Shown: positions 16,684 to 26,941 of the stretch, piece after piece
How positions within the stretch are numbered: position 1 is the first letter of the stretch
How the letters are laid out: every line of letters begins with the position of its first letter
Origin: Mucilaginibacter ginkgonis
GTDB lineage: Bacteria > Bacteroidota > Bacteroidia > Sphingobacteriales > Sphingobacteriaceae
Length of the DNA: 64,000 nucleotides
Assembly: GCF_009754905.2 (NCBI RefSeq)
Contig: NZ_CP066775.1
Location: forward strand, 2,914,001 to 2,978,000
Direction: 5' to 3'
Position numbers and translations under genes: made by a program
The notes under the pieces: generated by a model
Seen by the model: the letters and a program-made list of their open reading frames with translations, nothing else
The model's database searches: none
What the model was told of the DNA's origin: nothing

Positions 16684-16706
16684 TGCTAATTTTATTAGCA
16701 AATATA
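16683..16706 (-). promoter_or_regulatory. promoter with overlapping dyad before umuD-like gene
   Basis: On the minus strand TATATTTG (16706-16699) matches the -7 consensus. Overlapping it and touching the ATG is the inverted repeat TTGCTAAT-TTT-ATTAGCAA (16683-16701, 8-base arms), a good candidate operator for an SOS or self-acting repressor. The -33 box is weak. Confidence 0.55.
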
Positions 16707-16795
16707 AGCGATGCTGTCTTCTCTTTTAAATTTATTTTCTTTCTCATTAAAACTTACAGGCGTTTCGCAGGGTTGACATAAGAAAGGTCTCGACG

Positions 16796-17458
16796 ATGAA
16801 AATTTATAAATACCTGCATTCATGCCTCGTTTTTGAGGAAGACGGTTTTAAACTATTGATAGATCCCGGTAAATTTTCTTTTGCCGAAGGGTTGATTAGC
16901 CCCGAAGATTTTAGAGATGTGAACGCGATCATCGTGACCCACAACCACCCCGACCATCTGGACGCGGACATCTTGAAATCAATTGTCGGATTAAGCGGCG
17001 CACCGGTGCATACCAATGGACAGGTGTCCGAAGAGATTAACAAAGCCGGAATAAACAGTAAAATACTAAGGGACGGAGAAAATATTATCGGGCCATTTAT
17101 ACTTAATGCTTTTGAAGTGGAACACGAGCCATTATTAGATAGCCCGACACCGCAGATGACCGCCTTGGTTTTGAACGGCAAAGTGCTGCACCCTGTCGAT
17201 TCGTTTGAACAAAAGATGCAGCAATATCAGGACATCGAATTGTTGTTGTTGCCGGTTATGGCGCCATTTACCACAGAAATAGCTGTTGCCGATTTTGCTG
17301 ATGAGTTGCAACCCAAGCAAATATTACCCGTGCATGATGGTTACGCTAAAGAGTTCTTTTTAAAACAGCGTTATGAGAACTATAGCAAGCATTTTGAAAA
17401 ACAAGGCATCAGGTTTCATCAGCCAATAAAGCCCGGCGATTTTGTTGAACTTAATTAA
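16796..17458 (+). CDS. MBL-fold metal-dependent hydrolase
   Basis: A 220-residue metallo-beta-lactamase-fold protein of the UlaG-like group. The signature THNHPDHLD (about residues 49-57) supplies zinc ligands; later ligands are seen in HPVDSFE (about 136-142) and LPVHDGYAK (about 189-197). The start MKIYKYLHSCLVFEEDGFKL is the usual opening strand pair. The substrate is unknown; relatives act on phosphodiester or lactone substrates. It lies divergent from the umuD-like gene and 35 bases before the small gene at 17494. Confidence 0.88.
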   Translation: MKIYKYLHSCLVFEEDGFKLLIDPGKFSFAEGLISPEDFRDVNAIIVTHNHPDHLDADILKSIVGLSGAPVHTNGQVSEEINKAGINSKILRDGENIIGPFILNAFEVEHEPLLDSPTPQMTALVLNGKVLHPVDSFEQKMQQYQDIELLLLPVMAPFTTEIAVADFADELQPKQILPVHDGYAKEFFLKQRYENYSKHFEKQGIRFHQPIKPGDFVELN

Positions 17459-17493
17459 ACCAACAAAACTTCACTGTTGCCCGTTATATAACA

Positions 17494-17754
17494 ATGGAAA
17501 GATTCAATATCACCATAACACATAAAAAGCAGGTGCTGGACTTTGAAGTAGCGGACTACCTGCACCATACAGACGAGCACTGCAAATTTGAGATCTATGC
17601 AAACGGCGAGTTTGTTGCCAGCCTGGAGCCCGACAGGCATAAACACCTGTACGTTTGTAAAGACGCCGGTATTGTAAAGCCGGAAATCTTGAACTTGCTT
17701 GCAGATAAACTGGAAGCTTTACCCCAACCTAACTGGAAATTGTCTTTACAATAA
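17494..17754 (+). CDS. 86-residue conserved-looking protein, function unknown
   Basis: An 86-residue protein of alternating strands then a C-terminal helix (VKPEILNLLADKLEALPQ). The body (VADYLHHTDEHCKFEIYANG, then FVASLEPDRHKHLYVCKD) has several histidines and two cysteines, but no motif I recognise. No signal peptide; likely cytosolic. It follows the MBL hydrolase by 35 bases and could be co-transcribed with it. The stop is only 5 bases from the end of the convergent hydrolase gene at 17760. Confidence 0.7.
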   Translation: MERFNITITHKKQVLDFEVADYLHHTDEHCKFEIYANGEFVASLEPDRHKHLYVCKDAGIVKPEILNLLADKLEALPQPNWKLSLQ

Positions 17755-17759
17755 AGCGG

Positions 17760-19628
17760 CTAGTCTATCACCCGAACCTTCAAAAAGCTTGGGTTGGCTT
17801 TAGAGGTATAAACCTTGTGCGTTGCCTTTTGGAAGTCGCTTTCACGCGCTTTCATGATATCAACAAACTTTTGCGGGTTACGGTCTATTAACGGGAACCA
17901 TGTGCTTTGTACCTGCATCATAATGCGGTGGCCTTTCTTAAACGTGTGCAGCACGTCCTGCAACTCAAAATTTACGGGTGTAACTTTACCCGGCACAAAA
18001 GGCTTCGGCTTTGAAACATTGTTCCGGTACTTGCCCCGCATTGCTTCGCTCCGCACCATTTGCTGATAGCCCGACAGAAAAGTCTCCTTACCTGTCCACT
18101 TATTGTTTTTGGTCGAGTCCGGGTAAACGTCAATTACTTTAACAATCCAATCTGCATCGGTGCCGGTAATGGCTACCTTTAAATTTGCCCATATATTACC
18201 GGCAAGAGTAATATCTTTGTTAAGGACATCCGTTTGCCAGGTTAACACATCAGGCCGTTGCGAGGCAAAGCGCTGATCGCCGGTCATGTATTCGCGCTTC
18301 ATGTCGCCGTCAATACCGCCAATAAACGGAACGGGATGTTTAGGATCTGAAACGAATTGTTCAAAGGTATCTCTTGTCCCTGCAGGTGCATTGAAGGCTA
18401 ATTTGCCGTTCGGCAGTAAATACAGGTTTTTCTCTTCAGCTTCTTTTGGCGGCCAGGTTTTGTAAGTTTTCCATTTATTTTCTCCCGTCTCGAATGTGTT
18501 CACTTTGGGAAGGTCTAGCTCTGTCCCTTTTAAATAATGGCTAAAGAATTTGAATTCGATGTTTTCACGATAGAACGGCCCTGTTGGCCCGCCAAAGTCT
18601 ACATCGCCCAAGTGGTCACCCGCGCCGCGCGACCAGCCACCATGTACCCATGGGCCCATAGCAAAATAAACAGGTGTAGCAGGATTTTTCTTAACCAGGG
18701 TTTTGTAGGTATTTATCGCCCCGTAAAGATCTTCGGCGTCATACCAACCGCCGGTAACTAAAACTGCCGTCTTTATATCGTGCAGATGAGTAAGGACGTT
18801 ACGGTCTTGCCAATGCTTGTCGTAGTCGGGGTGATCCATCATCTCGTTCCACAAACGAATGGTATCCTTAAAGTATTTGTCGTTGGTGTTGCGAGTAGGG
18901 CCCAGGCGCATAAAAAACTCGTAGCCATCATCGGTGCCCATGTCAAACCTGCCGCCGCGGCGTTGGGTTGGTTTATCGTCCTGTCGATTGGTGAAGCCAG
19001 GATAAAAACCAAAGTTGGCAACCAGCATAAACGCGCCGTTATGCCAGCCGTCGTCGCGCCACAGGTCTGCAATAGGCGCCTGCGGCGAAGCCGCAACTAA
19101 AGCGGGGTGCCGGCTTAGCAGGGCAGTTGTTGTATAAAAGCCGGGGTATGAAATACCCCATACACCCACTTTTCCGTTGTTATTGGGAATGTTTTTTAAC
19201 AGCCAGTCTATAGTATCGTAAGTATCGGTGCCTTCGTCGACATCTTTATTGGTTTTATGATCCTCCAATTCAGGCGTCATTTCTTCATAAATACCTTCGC
19301 TCATCCAGCGGCCGCGCACATCTTGATATACAAAAATATAGCCGTCATGCAAAAACTGTGTAGATGGCCCCAAGCTTGGCCTGTATTTATCCGCCCCGTA
19401 CGGCGCTACGCTGTAACAGGTACGGTCCATCATAAACGGATATTTTTTCGATTGATCCTTTGGCACGTATACCGATGTGAATAGCTTCTTGCCATCGCGC
19501 ATAGGTATGCTATACTCATACTTGGTAAAGTTCTCTTTCACATAAGCGGCGTCAGCGCCAGGCCCGGGCTGGGCAAATAAAGGCGCGGTGATAAGAACAG
19601 CAATAGCGACAAGAAGGATATTTTTCAT
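17760..19628 (-). CDS. CocE/NonD-type S15 serine hydrolase, exported
   Basis: A 622-residue alpha/beta hydrolase of the X-Pro dipeptidyl-peptidase (S15)/CocE family. A signal peptide (about 1-19, ending PLFAQ) sends it to the periplasm. The catalytic serine is Ser160 in GISYPGF; the oxyanion region CYSVAPYG and YQDVRGRW lie before it, and the acid and histidine are expected around GGWYDAEDLYG (about 295) and HGGWSRGAGDHLGD (about 330). A jelly-roll C-terminal domain (about 400-620) follows. Family members cleave acyl esters, beta-lactam esters or proline peptides; the true substrate cannot be told. Confidence 0.92.
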   Translation of the reverse strand: MKNILLVAIAVLITAPLFAQPGPGADAAYVKENFTKYEYSIPMRDGKKLFTSVYVPKDQSKKYPFMMDRTCYSVAPYGADKYRPSLGPSTQFLHDGYIFVYQDVRGRWMSEGIYEEMTPELEDHKTNKDVDEGTDTYDTIDWLLKNIPNNNGKVGVWGISYPGFYTTTALLSRHPALVAASPQAPIADLWRDDGWHNGAFMLVANFGFYPGFTNRQDDKPTQRRGGRFDMGTDDGYEFFMRLGPTRNTNDKYFKDTIRLWNEMMDHPDYDKHWQDRNVLTHLHDIKTAVLVTGGWYDAEDLYGAINTYKTLVKKNPATPVYFAMGPWVHGGWSRGAGDHLGDVDFGGPTGPFYRENIEFKFFSHYLKGTELDLPKVNTFETGENKWKTYKTWPPKEAEEKNLYLLPNGKLAFNAPAGTRDTFEQFVSDPKHPVPFIGGIDGDMKREYMTGDQRFASQRPDVLTWQTDVLNKDITLAGNIWANLKVAITGTDADWIVKVIDVYPDSTKNNKWTGKETFLSGYQQMVRSEAMRGKYRNNVSKPKPFVPGKVTPVNFELQDVLHTFKKGHRIMMQVQSTWFPLIDRNPQKFVDIMKARESDFQKATHKVYTSKANPSFLKVRVID

Positions 19629-19759
19629 GGCAGGGTGGTTTAAGCGAATGTAAGAAAATTACGCCTCACCCCAACCCTCTCCGAAGGAGAGGGAGCTTTA
19701 AAATGAATGTAGCGTTGCACTTAGAACGGATAGCTCAAAGACTACGAATGAAAGCATTG

Positions 19760-19775
19760 CCCGTTAGCTAACGGG
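19760..19775. repeat. TAGCTA palindrome, GTTAGCTAAC type
   Basis: CCCGTTAGCTAACGGG, perfect 16-base palindrome between the S15 hydrolase and DUF2911 genes. The interval also holds a CCAACCCTCTCCGAAGGAGAG repeat unit near 19670. Confidence 0.8.
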
Positions 19776-19840
19776 TAACGCCAAAACTATAATTCACTAC
19801 ACAAGATCACTCGTTAATTTAAGCCATTGCATAACATAAC

Positions 19841-19870
19841 AAAAAGGCCATCTGTTTTACAGATGGCCTT
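19841..19870 (-). terminator. terminator after the DUF2911 gene
   Basis: On the minus strand AAGGCCATCTG, loop TAAAA, CAGATGGCCTT followed by a T run; it lies 22 bases after the DUF2911 stop. Confidence 0.85.
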
Positions 19871-19891
19871 AGCAATATCAATACCGGCTGT

Positions 19892-20419
19892 TTATTTTAC
19901 CATGACCGGCACGCTTACATTTTCCCAGTTTAAAGCAAAACCGGTTGGCGTAAACGCGTATGTTAAATTTTCTGTAAGCGGGGTCTTTTTAGCTTTAACT
20001 TTTGCAACCACAACGTTTTTAGCTGCGTCGAAATTAGCTTCGCCCGTGCGTTTTATACCCCATTGACCTACTTGTGAATTAAAAGTTACGGTCCACTCGC
20101 CCTGGCTTGGTGTAAAGAATAAAGAATATTTACCGGCAGGCAATTTTTGGCCTTGAACCATCAGGTCTTTATCTGTTTCAAAAGTGGTTGCCTCATCGGC
20201 ACCGGCGCGCCATGCTTTGTCCCATGCTTCTAACCCGCCAAAAATGGTACGGCCTTTTACGCGAGGGCTACCATAAACTATAGTTACATTGGCAGACCCT
20301 ATTGTGCCTTTAACGGTTTCGTGCGGGCTTTTGCGGTCCATAGGTTGCGCGCTTACGCCAAGGTAAACCAGCATTAATGCCAGGAATGAGAAAACTGCTT
20401 TGAACTTTAAGTTTTTCAT
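19892..20419 (-). CDS. DUF2911 exported protein
   Basis: A 175-residue exported protein with a signal peptide (ending GVSAQP, about 1-25). The blocks SPHETVKGTIGSANVTIVYG, PRVKGRTIFGGLEAWDKAWR, GADEATTFETDKDLMVQGQK and LPAGKYSLFFTPSQGEWTV are the hallmarks of DUF2911, a beta-sandwich family common in Bacteroidota whose function is unknown. Standing alone, it has its own terminator. Confidence 0.92.
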   Translation of the reverse strand: MKNLKFKAVFSFLALMLVYLGVSAQPMDRKSPHETVKGTIGSANVTIVYGSPRVKGRTIFGGLEAWDKAWRAGADEATTFETDKDLMVQGQKLPAGKYSLFFTPSQGEWTVTFNSQVGQWGIKRTGEANFDAAKNVVVAKVKAKKTPLTENLTYAFTPTGFALNWENVSVPVMVK

Positions 20420-20502
20420 GATTTTTTAGATTTTAATATTGGTTAAAATTTAGTTTCGGGGTTAATGTAAAACAATGGCAAGATATAAATCTTTTTATTC
20501 AC

Positions 20503-22009
20503 ATGCAGGCTTTATTAACTTCTGACCAGATACGCGCCGGCGATAAATACACTATCGAACATGAGCCAATTTCTTCCATCGATCTGATGGAACGGGCATC
20601 AAATGCTTTTGTGAGCGCTTTTTTTGAGCATTATCCGGACAAAAAAAAAATCGATCGCTGTTTATTGCGGCACCGGCAATAATGGCGGCGATGGCTTGGC
20701 TATAACGCAATTGCTATTCGTTAAGGGGTATAAAAGCATAAAAGTGTTTGTAGCACGATTTTCTGACAAGGCATCAGACGATTTTAAAACCAATCTGGCG
20801 CGGTTAAAAGAACTCAAATTCGAAATTATTGAGTTGAGCAAAGCCGCCGATGTAAAAAAAATCGACTCTGACATTATTATAGATGCACTCTTAGGCAGCG
20901 GGCTAAACAAGCCGCTGACAGGCGAATACAAGACGCTGGTTGAGGCTTTGAATGAATCAGGAAAACCGATAGTGTCTGTAGATGTGCCGACAGGATTGTT
21001 TACTGAAGGCGAGGCAGACACGGATGCAACAACAATTCATTCAGAACTAACCATCACATTCCAACAGCCTAAAATCAATTACTTGTTGCCCGAGTCAAAG
21101 CAGGCTATAAAGAACTGGGTAGCCGTTGATATCGGCATCGATAAAACATACATAGACGCCCTTGATTCAACATATCAGTACATTCAACGAGAAGACATCG
21201 TTGATATATTAAAACCAAGGGGCAAATTCAGCAACAAGGGTACTTACGGCCATGCGCTAGTCATAGCCGGCCAGCCGGAGACAATGGGCGCCGCCTTGCT
21301 GTGTTCTTCGGCTTGCATGCACGCGGGCGCAGGGTTAACAACGGCCTGCATACCGCAAAGTGGATTAACCGCTTTAAATAACTATCAGCCCGAAGTAATG
21401 GTGCTGCCTCGTGAAGAACATAAGAAACCTAAAGTAACGTGGGGTAAATTTACAACGGTTGGCATCGGTCCCGGCCTTGGAAAAGAGAAAGACGCCTTAG
21501 AAATTTTGACCGACTTACTGGAAAATTTTAATAAACCTTTTGTTGTAGATGCCGACGCTTTGAATTTGTTGTCGGTCAGTAAAGATCTTTTAGAGAAGCT
21601 CCCTGAGAATAGCGTTATCACGCCACATATGAAAGAGTTTGACCGGTTATTTGGCGAACATAAAAATTGGTGGCAGCGTTTACAAACGGCGGCTGCGAAA
21701 GCCGCAGAATTGAAAATTAACATCGTGCTTAAAAATGACTACACGATCATCGCCTCGCCGAAAGGCAAAGTGTATTTTAACAGCACCAGCAACGCAGCCA
21801 TGGCATCGGGGGGAATGGGCGATGTATTGACAGGAATCATTACAGCCTTTATAGCGCAAAAATATCCTCCGGTAAAAGCCTGCCTTATTGGGGTGTATGT
21901 ACACGGCCTTGCCGGGGACGAATTGGCGTTGCCAAATAAGAAAACAGTTGTTTTGGCAGGAGAAGTAATGCGGCAGGTGCCTGCAACAATTGCTAACCTC
22001 TTAAAATAA
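20503..22009 (+). pseudogene. nnr: bifunctional NAD(P)H-hydrate repair gene nnr with frameshift in A10
   Basis: Two frames together give one Nnr protein of about 501 residues. Frame 1 starts at ATG 20503 (MQALLTSDQIRAGDKYTIEH) and runs to the end of the A run at 20641-20650 (ten A); the rest (SIAVYCGTGNNGGDGLAI...) continues one base further on, to the stop at 22009. With nine A the gene would be whole. The first half is the NAD(P)HX epimerase (NnrE, GTGNNGGDG), the second the ADP-dependent NAD(P)HX dehydratase (NnrD; GKFSNKGTYGHALVIAG, NSTSNAAMASGGMGDVLTG). It repairs hydrated NAD(P)H. A real mutation, phase variation, transcript slippage or a sequencing error at the homopolymer are all possible; reading may also start at ATG 20624, which would remove the epimerase N-terminus. 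Confidence 0.85.
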
Positions 22010-22122
22010 AAAAAGCGGCCGAAGTATCATCAACCGCATTAATAACTAACTGACCTAAAAAGAACAAAATACTGCTTATAAGATGCTGCGGGTAGCGGCT
22101 TTGTTACAGGGGCGATAAACTT

Positions 22123-24945
22123 TTATTTAACGCTAAGCCGCTCCTTCAAAAACTTGCCTGTATAGGAATTTTCTTTTTTCACCAAATCTTCGGGCAGGCC
22201 TTCAAACACCAGGTTACCTCCGCGGTCGCCACCCTCAGGGCCAATGTCTATCACCCAGTCTGCGCTTTTGATCACGTCCATGTTGTGCTCTATAACAATA
22301 ATGGTATTGCCCTGGTCAAGCAATGCATCGAAAGATTTGAGCAATTTCTTAATATCCGCGAAGTGGAGGCCGGTAGTCGGCTCGTCGAAAATGAAAAGGG
22401 TTTTGCTGGTATTGTTACCTTTTATCAGGAAAGATGCCAACTTGATCCGCTGTGCCTCGCCGCCTGATAATGTATTTGACGATTGCCCTAATTGTACGTA
22501 ACCCAACCCAACATCGACCAATGGCTTAAGCTTGTTTAATATTTTAGATTCTTTTTTAAAGAATTCAAGCGCGTTATCGATGGTCATTTCTAATACGTCG
22601 GCTACGTTCTTTTCCTGGTAAGTAACTTCGAGGATATTCTGCTTAAAGCGTTTACCTCCGCACGATTCGCATGGCAGAAAAATATCTGCCATAAATTGCA
22701 TCTCAATCTTTACCTCACCTTCACCCTGGCAAACATCACAGCGGCCACCCTCTACATTAAATGAAAAAGCTGATGGCTTAAGCCCGTTCGCTTTTGCAGC
22801 GGGCTGAGCGGCATATAAGTTGCGTATCTCGTCCCAAGCTTTAACGTAGGTAACAGGATTCGAGCGCGAAGAACGGCCGATTGGATTTTGGTCTACCATT
22901 TCAACCGCTTCAATTAATGAATAGTCGCCGGTGATCTCGTCGTATGAACCTGTTTGTTCGCCGCTGTAATTGCCCAATGCCTTTTGCAATGCCGGGTGTA
23001 AAATGCGTTTTACCAAACTTGTTTTACCCGAACCGGAAACGCCAGTAACGACGGTGAGCACACCTAAAGGAAATTTAGCAGTAACATGCTGCAGGTTGTT
23101 TTCGCGTGCGCCTTTCACTACGATGGAATTATTCCACTTGCGGCGGTGCGCAGGTACTTCTATCTGTTCCTTACCACTCAGGTATTTACCGGTAAGACTA
23201 TCGTCATCGGCAATGATCTCATCATAAGTTCCGGCAAATATCATTTCGCCACCGTGTGTGCCTGCTTCCGGGCCAATGTCAATCAGGTAATCGGCTGCCT
23301 GCATAATTTCTTCTTCATGCTCTACCACCAAAACTGTGTTGCCCACATCGCGCAGCGATTTTAAAACAGTGATCAATCTTTGTGTATCACGCGGATGAAG
23401 GCCGATACTTGGTTCATCCAGTACATACACCGAACCGACCAAACTACTGCCTAACGATGTTGCCAGGTTAATGCGTTGCGACTCACCGCCCGATAAAGTA
23501 TTCGACAAACGGTTTAATGTTAGGTAGCTTAAGCCAACATCATTCAAAAACATTAACCGGTTGGTGATCTCCGTTAGCAAACGGCGGGCTATCTTTTCAT
23601 CATGCTCATTTAACTCCAGCCCGTTGAAAAATTCAAGGGCTTTGTCGAGCGGCATCAGCACAATGTCCGTAATCGATTTACCGTAGATCTTTACATAAGA
23701 AGCATCCTTGCGCAATCGGCTTCCCTTACACTCGGGGCAGGTGGTTTTACCGCGATAGCGCGAAAGAATCACCCGGTATTGTATTTTATAGGTTTGGGTT
23801 TCCAGTTCCTCGAAAAAGTCGTCGAGCCCGCGGAAGTATTGGTTGCCTTTCCACAATAATTGCTTCTCGGCTTCAGTCAGCTGGTTATATGCCCGGTGAA
23901 CAGGAAAATCAAACTTGATAGCGTTTTTTACCAGCCGGTCATTCCACTCGCGCATTTTCTCGCTGCGCCATGGGGCTATGGCACCGTCATAAATAGTCTT
24001 ACTTTTATCAGGAATGACCAAGTCTTCATCGATCCCTATTACCTTACCATAACCTTCGCAGCGCTTACAAGCACCATATGGATTATTGAAGCTAAAGAAG
24101 TTGGGCGACGGTTCTTCAAATTTGATCCCGTCAAGCTCAAAGCGGTCACAGAAAAACGTTTCTGTTTCTTCGCCTGTTTCAGCATCCGGATAACGTACGT
24201 AACAATCGCCGCGGCCTTCAAAAAATGCGGTTTGTATGGAGTCGCCCATCCTACTTATGGTCTCATCATCCTTCCCCACAGAAATACGGTCGACAACAAT
24301 GCGTACCTGCCCTTCAGCGAGCGAATCATTCGCGACAGATGTATCCTCAAGAATATTTTCTATACGCTTAACTTTGCTGTTGTTTTCTATACGCACAAAC
24401 CCTTTCTGCATCAGCACCGCCAATTCTTCTTTTAAAGAGCGGTTGTTATGCGGATGCAGCGGACAAAGTATCGTAGCGGAGGTATCTTCAGGCAAACCAG
24501 TTAGAAATTTGATCACGTCAGTGACCGAATCGCGCTTTACCCGCTGACCGGATACAGGAGACAGCGTGTGGCCGATCCTGGAAAATAGCAGCTTTAAATA
24601 GTCATATATCTCTGTAGACGTGCCGACTGTAGACCGCGGGTTGGATGTAATTACTTTTTGCTCGATCGCAATGGCAGGTGCAATGCCTTTAATATAGTCA
24701 ACATCGGGCTTGTTCATGCGGCCCAAAAACTGGCGGGCGTATGATGACAAACTTTCTACATACCGGCGCTGGCCTTCGGCATACAGCGTGTCAAACGCCA
24801 GGGATGATTTGCCCGAGCCCGACATGCCCGTAATAACCACGAGTTTGTTCTTAGGAATAGCGACATCAATATTCTTAAGGTTGTGCACACGGGCACCTTT
24901 AATGATGATATTTTGTTGCGGATCTGCTGCTGCGGCTTTGCTCAT
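22123..24945 (-). CDS. uvrA: excinuclease ABC subunit UvrA
   Basis: A 940-residue DNA-damage recognition ATPase of nucleotide excision repair; as a dimer it finds bulky lesions and loads UvrB. Walker A motifs are seen in both halves: GMSGSGKSS (about 36-44) and GVSGSGKTS (about 633-641); ABC signatures LSGGESQR and LSGGEAQR; zinc-binding cysteines CKRC (about 275) with CPEC, and CDVCQGEG with CESCGG (about 735-760). Length and order are standard. It is monocistronic here. Usually induced by DNA damage, but no operator is seen. Confidence 0.98.
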   Translation of the reverse strand: MSKAAAADPQQNIIIKGARVHNLKNIDVAIPKNKLVVITGMSGSGKSSLAFDTLYAEGQRRYVESLSSYARQFLGRMNKPDVDYIKGIAPAIAIEQKVITSNPRSTVGTSTEIYDYLKLLFSRIGHTLSPVSGQRVKRDSVTDVIKFLTGLPEDTSATILCPLHPHNNRSLKEELAVLMQKGFVRIENNSKVKRIENILEDTSVANDSLAEGQVRIVVDRISVGKDDETISRMGDSIQTAFFEGRGDCYVRYPDAETGEETETFFCDRFELDGIKFEEPSPNFFSFNNPYGACKRCEGYGKVIGIDEDLVIPDKSKTIYDGAIAPWRSEKMREWNDRLVKNAIKFDFPVHRAYNQLTEAEKQLLWKGNQYFRGLDDFFEELETQTYKIQYRVILSRYRGKTTCPECKGSRLRKDASYVKIYGKSITDIVLMPLDKALEFFNGLELNEHDEKIARRLLTEITNRLMFLNDVGLSYLTLNRLSNTLSGGESQRINLATSLGSSLVGSVYVLDEPSIGLHPRDTQRLITVLKSLRDVGNTVLVVEHEEEIMQAADYLIDIGPEAGTHGGEMIFAGTYDEIIADDDSLTGKYLSGKEQIEVPAHRRKWNNSIVVKGARENNLQHVTAKFPLGVLTVVTGVSGSGKTSLVKRILHPALQKALGNYSGEQTGSYDEITGDYSLIEAVEMVDQNPIGRSSRSNPVTYVKAWDEIRNLYAAQPAAKANGLKPSAFSFNVEGGRCDVCQGEGEVKIEMQFMADIFLPCESCGGKRFKQNILEVTYQEKNVADVLEMTIDNALEFFKKESKILNKLKPLVDVGLGYVQLGQSSNTLSGGEAQRIKLASFLIKGNNTSKTLFIFDEPTTGLHFADIKKLLKSFDALLDQGNTIIVIEHNMDVIKSADWVIDIGPEGGDRGGNLVFEGLPEDLVKKENSYTGKFLKERLSVK

Positions 24946-25170
24946 TGTTAATTAAAACCCTCTAAATCAAAAGAAGTTTCCCGAATGAAATTGCGGGGCA
25001 CAAAATTCCTAAAATATTTAGCGAGAAGCAAATAGCGAGAAGAAAAAGACATTGTGATTAATAAGCACTTCCTTCTTTTCTTGTCGCAGTCATGCAGTCC
25101 CAATAGCAAGTGGGATTGTTTCGGCAATCTTAAAGGACAATTAGTTTACAAAACTCATTCGCTTTTTAAT

Positions 25171-25201
25171 GTTACTTTTCTTGGCCGTCAAGAAAAGTAA
25201 C
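25171..25201. repeat. long perfect hairpin GTTACTTTTCTTG
   Basis: GTTACTTTTCTTG (25171-25183), loop GCCGT, CAAGAAAAGTAAC (25189-25201): a perfect 13-bp stem in non-coding DNA, followed by CAAAAGAACTCGCGGC. Such elements recur in Bacteroidota chromosomes (general recollection). Confidence 0.65.
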
Positions 25202-25351
25202 CAAAAGAACTCGCGGCTGCACCCTGCGCTACAAAGGTTCTGCTAGTTTCAAAGCCTGTTATTGCCGCACAGACTGATGCCGCATTTTCGGTTCTGTAAA
25301 CGCAGTGCCAACAGGATTCTGCAAAATCTCAAAATTCGGGTTCGGAAGATC

Positions 25352-25424
25352 TGCGTCAGCGATAGCAGCGGCATCCTGCGGAGCAGATATAGCGGATAGC
25401 GCGACGGCAATAGCCGGAACGCCC
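25352..25424 (+). repeat. intergenic repeat TGCGTTAGCGATAG, copy A
   Basis: Begins TGCGTCAGCGATAGCAGCGG, passes CATCCTGCGGAGCAGATATA and AGCGGATAGCGCGACGGCAA, and ends CCGGAACGCCC. Related to copy B (26777-26865, inverted) and copy C (27834-27925). Confidence 0.7.
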
Positions 25425-25778
25425 AAGTGGCCCTCGTAATTGAAGTTTATATCTGTCTTTAATGCCTTATTTAATTTTCGCCTATCTGTCATCCTCATCG
25501 CCTGATAACCAGTTTACGCAATATGTGGCATGATAATCTATATCGAGCAAAACAACTTGGTCAATCAACATTTATCCTTAACCTTCTCTTAACAATTATC
25601 AGCCGTTTGTAATCCTTCACTGGCGGCACAATACGGTTTTATAAAATATTTGTTTTTAAAATTAATTTTTGTTTTATTTGAGATAACTATTGTATCAAAC
25701 ACTAAAAACGAATTCTATAGATCAGAAGCTCTACTTGTTAAGTAATTAATTTAAACTAATTTTTAAAGTAGTAGTGCT

Positions 25779-26363
25779 ATGGATTTTCAATTGAAAAGTG
25801 ATCAGGAATTAATCCATCTGTATATTGCTGGCGATGAAGGTGGATTAGTGGAGTTGATTCGTCGATACCAATCAAAAATTTACACTTCGATATATCTGCT
25901 GGTTAAGGATCAATACCTGGCCGAGGATATCTTTCAGGATACCTTTATAAAAGTAATTAACACCTTAAAGGCAGGCAAGTATAACGAGGAGGGTAAGTTT
26001 TTACCGTGGGTTACCCGCATTGGGCACAACCTGGTAATTGACCATTTCCGCCGGGAGAAACGTACGCCTTTAGTGAGCAATGGCGAAGACTTCGACATAT
26101 TTGAGGTACTGGGCAATTATGACGAGAGTACCGAAGACAAAATGGTGCGCGAGCAAACCCACCGCGACCTTAAAGCATTGATACATTTACTACCTGCAGA
26201 GCAAAAGGAAGTGTTGATTATGCGCCACTACGGCGACCTGAGCTTTAAGGAGATTGCCGACATAACGGATGTAAGTATCAATACAGCGCTTGGCCGTATG
26301 CGTTACGCCCTAAACAACCTGCGTAAAATGATGCAGACTAAGGAGTTGAGTTTAAAAAACTAA
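25779..26363 (+). CDS. ECF-type RNA polymerase sigma factor
   Basis: A 194-residue sigma-70 family protein with region 2 (about 24-95: AEDIFQDTFIKVINTLKAGK, then WVTRIGHNLVIDHFRREKR) and region 4 (about 130-185: LPAEQKEVLIMRHYGDLSFK, then ITDVSINTALGRMRYALNNL), the two-domain ECF layout. It has no anti-sigma gene next to it; the small gene at 26435 follows in the same direction. Target genes are unknown. Confidence 0.93.
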   Translation: MDFQLKSDQELIHLYIAGDEGGLVELIRRYQSKIYTSIYLLVKDQYLAEDIFQDTFIKVINTLKAGKYNEEGKFLPWVTRIGHNLVIDHFRREKRTPLVSNGEDFDIFEVLGNYDESTEDKMVREQTHRDLKALIHLLPAEQKEVLIMRHYGDLSFKEIADITDVSINTALGRMRYALNNLRKMMQTKELSLKN

Positions 26364-26434
26364 TTATTTTTTAATTAGTTAAAATAATCCTATTTGGCTT
26401 ACGTTTGTTAATGTAAACAAACAATTGTAAGCTT

Positions 26435-26632
26435 ATGGGTGAAACTTTTACTACTTATTTTAATGTAATCAATAACCAGGATGCTATGGAAAAACAACTT
26501 GTTACAGAAAACCTGGAAGCTGATGAATTACTTTTCTATCACGCTATCCGTACAGATTTGGACAAACTGCAAATGAAACCCAGTCTCCAAACTATCCACA
26601 ACATTTTAAAGCATTCCAAGCAAAAGCGTTAG
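26435..26632 (+). CDS. 65-residue protein following the ECF sigma gene, unknown
   Basis: A 65-residue open frame from ATG 26435; an internal ATG at 26486 would give 48 residues (MEKQLVTENLEADELLFYHA...). Mostly helical and charged (ADELLFYHAIRTDLDKLQMK), with no transmembrane segment, so it does not look like a classical anti-sigma factor. It is 71 bases downstream of the sigma gene and followed by a terminator (26644-26669), so the two probably form one unit. Role unknown. Confidence 0.6.
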   Translation: MGETFTTYFNVINNQDAMEKQLVTENLEADELLFYHAIRTDLDKLQMKPSLQTIHNILKHSKQKR

Positions 26633-26643
26633 CGAAATTAAGA

Positions 26644-26669
26644 GAGCCCTTTAACAGAGGGCTTTTTTA
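26644..26669 (+). terminator. terminator after the sigma-factor unit
   Basis: AGCCCT (26645-26650), loop TTAACAG, AGGGCT (26658-26663), then a run of T. Confidence 0.75.
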
Positions 26670-26776
26670 GTATATGACGGTTTTATTTTCAAGGAAGAAA
26701 GAAGTTTTAAAGATGTTTCTGTGTGTATCGTAAATAAAGCTGTAGAAAAGACGCTGGTTTAAAATCATCATTATTG

Positions 26777-26865
26777 GGGCGTTTCCCGCTTTGCGGGCCC
26801 GCGCTATCCGCTCATACTCCCGCCGCCTTCGGCGCGGGTGGTAAGCGCTACTATCGCTAACGCAG
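26777..26865 (-). repeat. intergenic repeat TGCGTTAGCGATAG, copy B
   Basis: Read on the minus strand it begins TGCGTTAGCGATAGTAGCG, passes GAGTATGAGCGGATAGCGCG and ends GGGAAACGCCCC. It fills most of the space between the sigma unit and nth and contains the inner hairpin CCCGC-TTTG-CGGG. Confidence 0.7.
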
Positions 26866-26930
26866 CTTGTCACTTGTATATTAATATAACCTTTTGCGAT
26901 AACACAAAGCAACGCTAAAAATTGCTTGGT

Positions 26931-26938
26931 TATATTTG
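26931..26938 (+). promoter_or_regulatory. putative -7 box of nth
   Basis: TATATTTG fits TAnnTTTG and ends 4 bases before ATG 26942, which would give a very short leader. Confidence 0.45.
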
Positions 26939-26941
26939 TCT

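Larger units (their letters stand above)
24946..25778. other. long intergenic region between uvrA and the sigma factor gene
   Basis: No gene is supported. It contains the hairpin at 25171-25201 and copy A of an intergenic repeat family (25352-25424). The minus-strand ORF at 25259-25498 is read through that repeat and is not believed. Confidence 0.6.

Noticed and set aside
20662..21021. Minus-strand ORF opposite nnr
   Set aside because: Antisense shadow of a clear coding region.
25259..25498. 79-residue minus-strand ORF
   Set aside because: It is read through repeat copy A and lacks any protein-like composition or start signal.
26667..26912. 81-residue minus-strand ORF
   Set aside because: It is a translation of repeat copy B and its hairpin.
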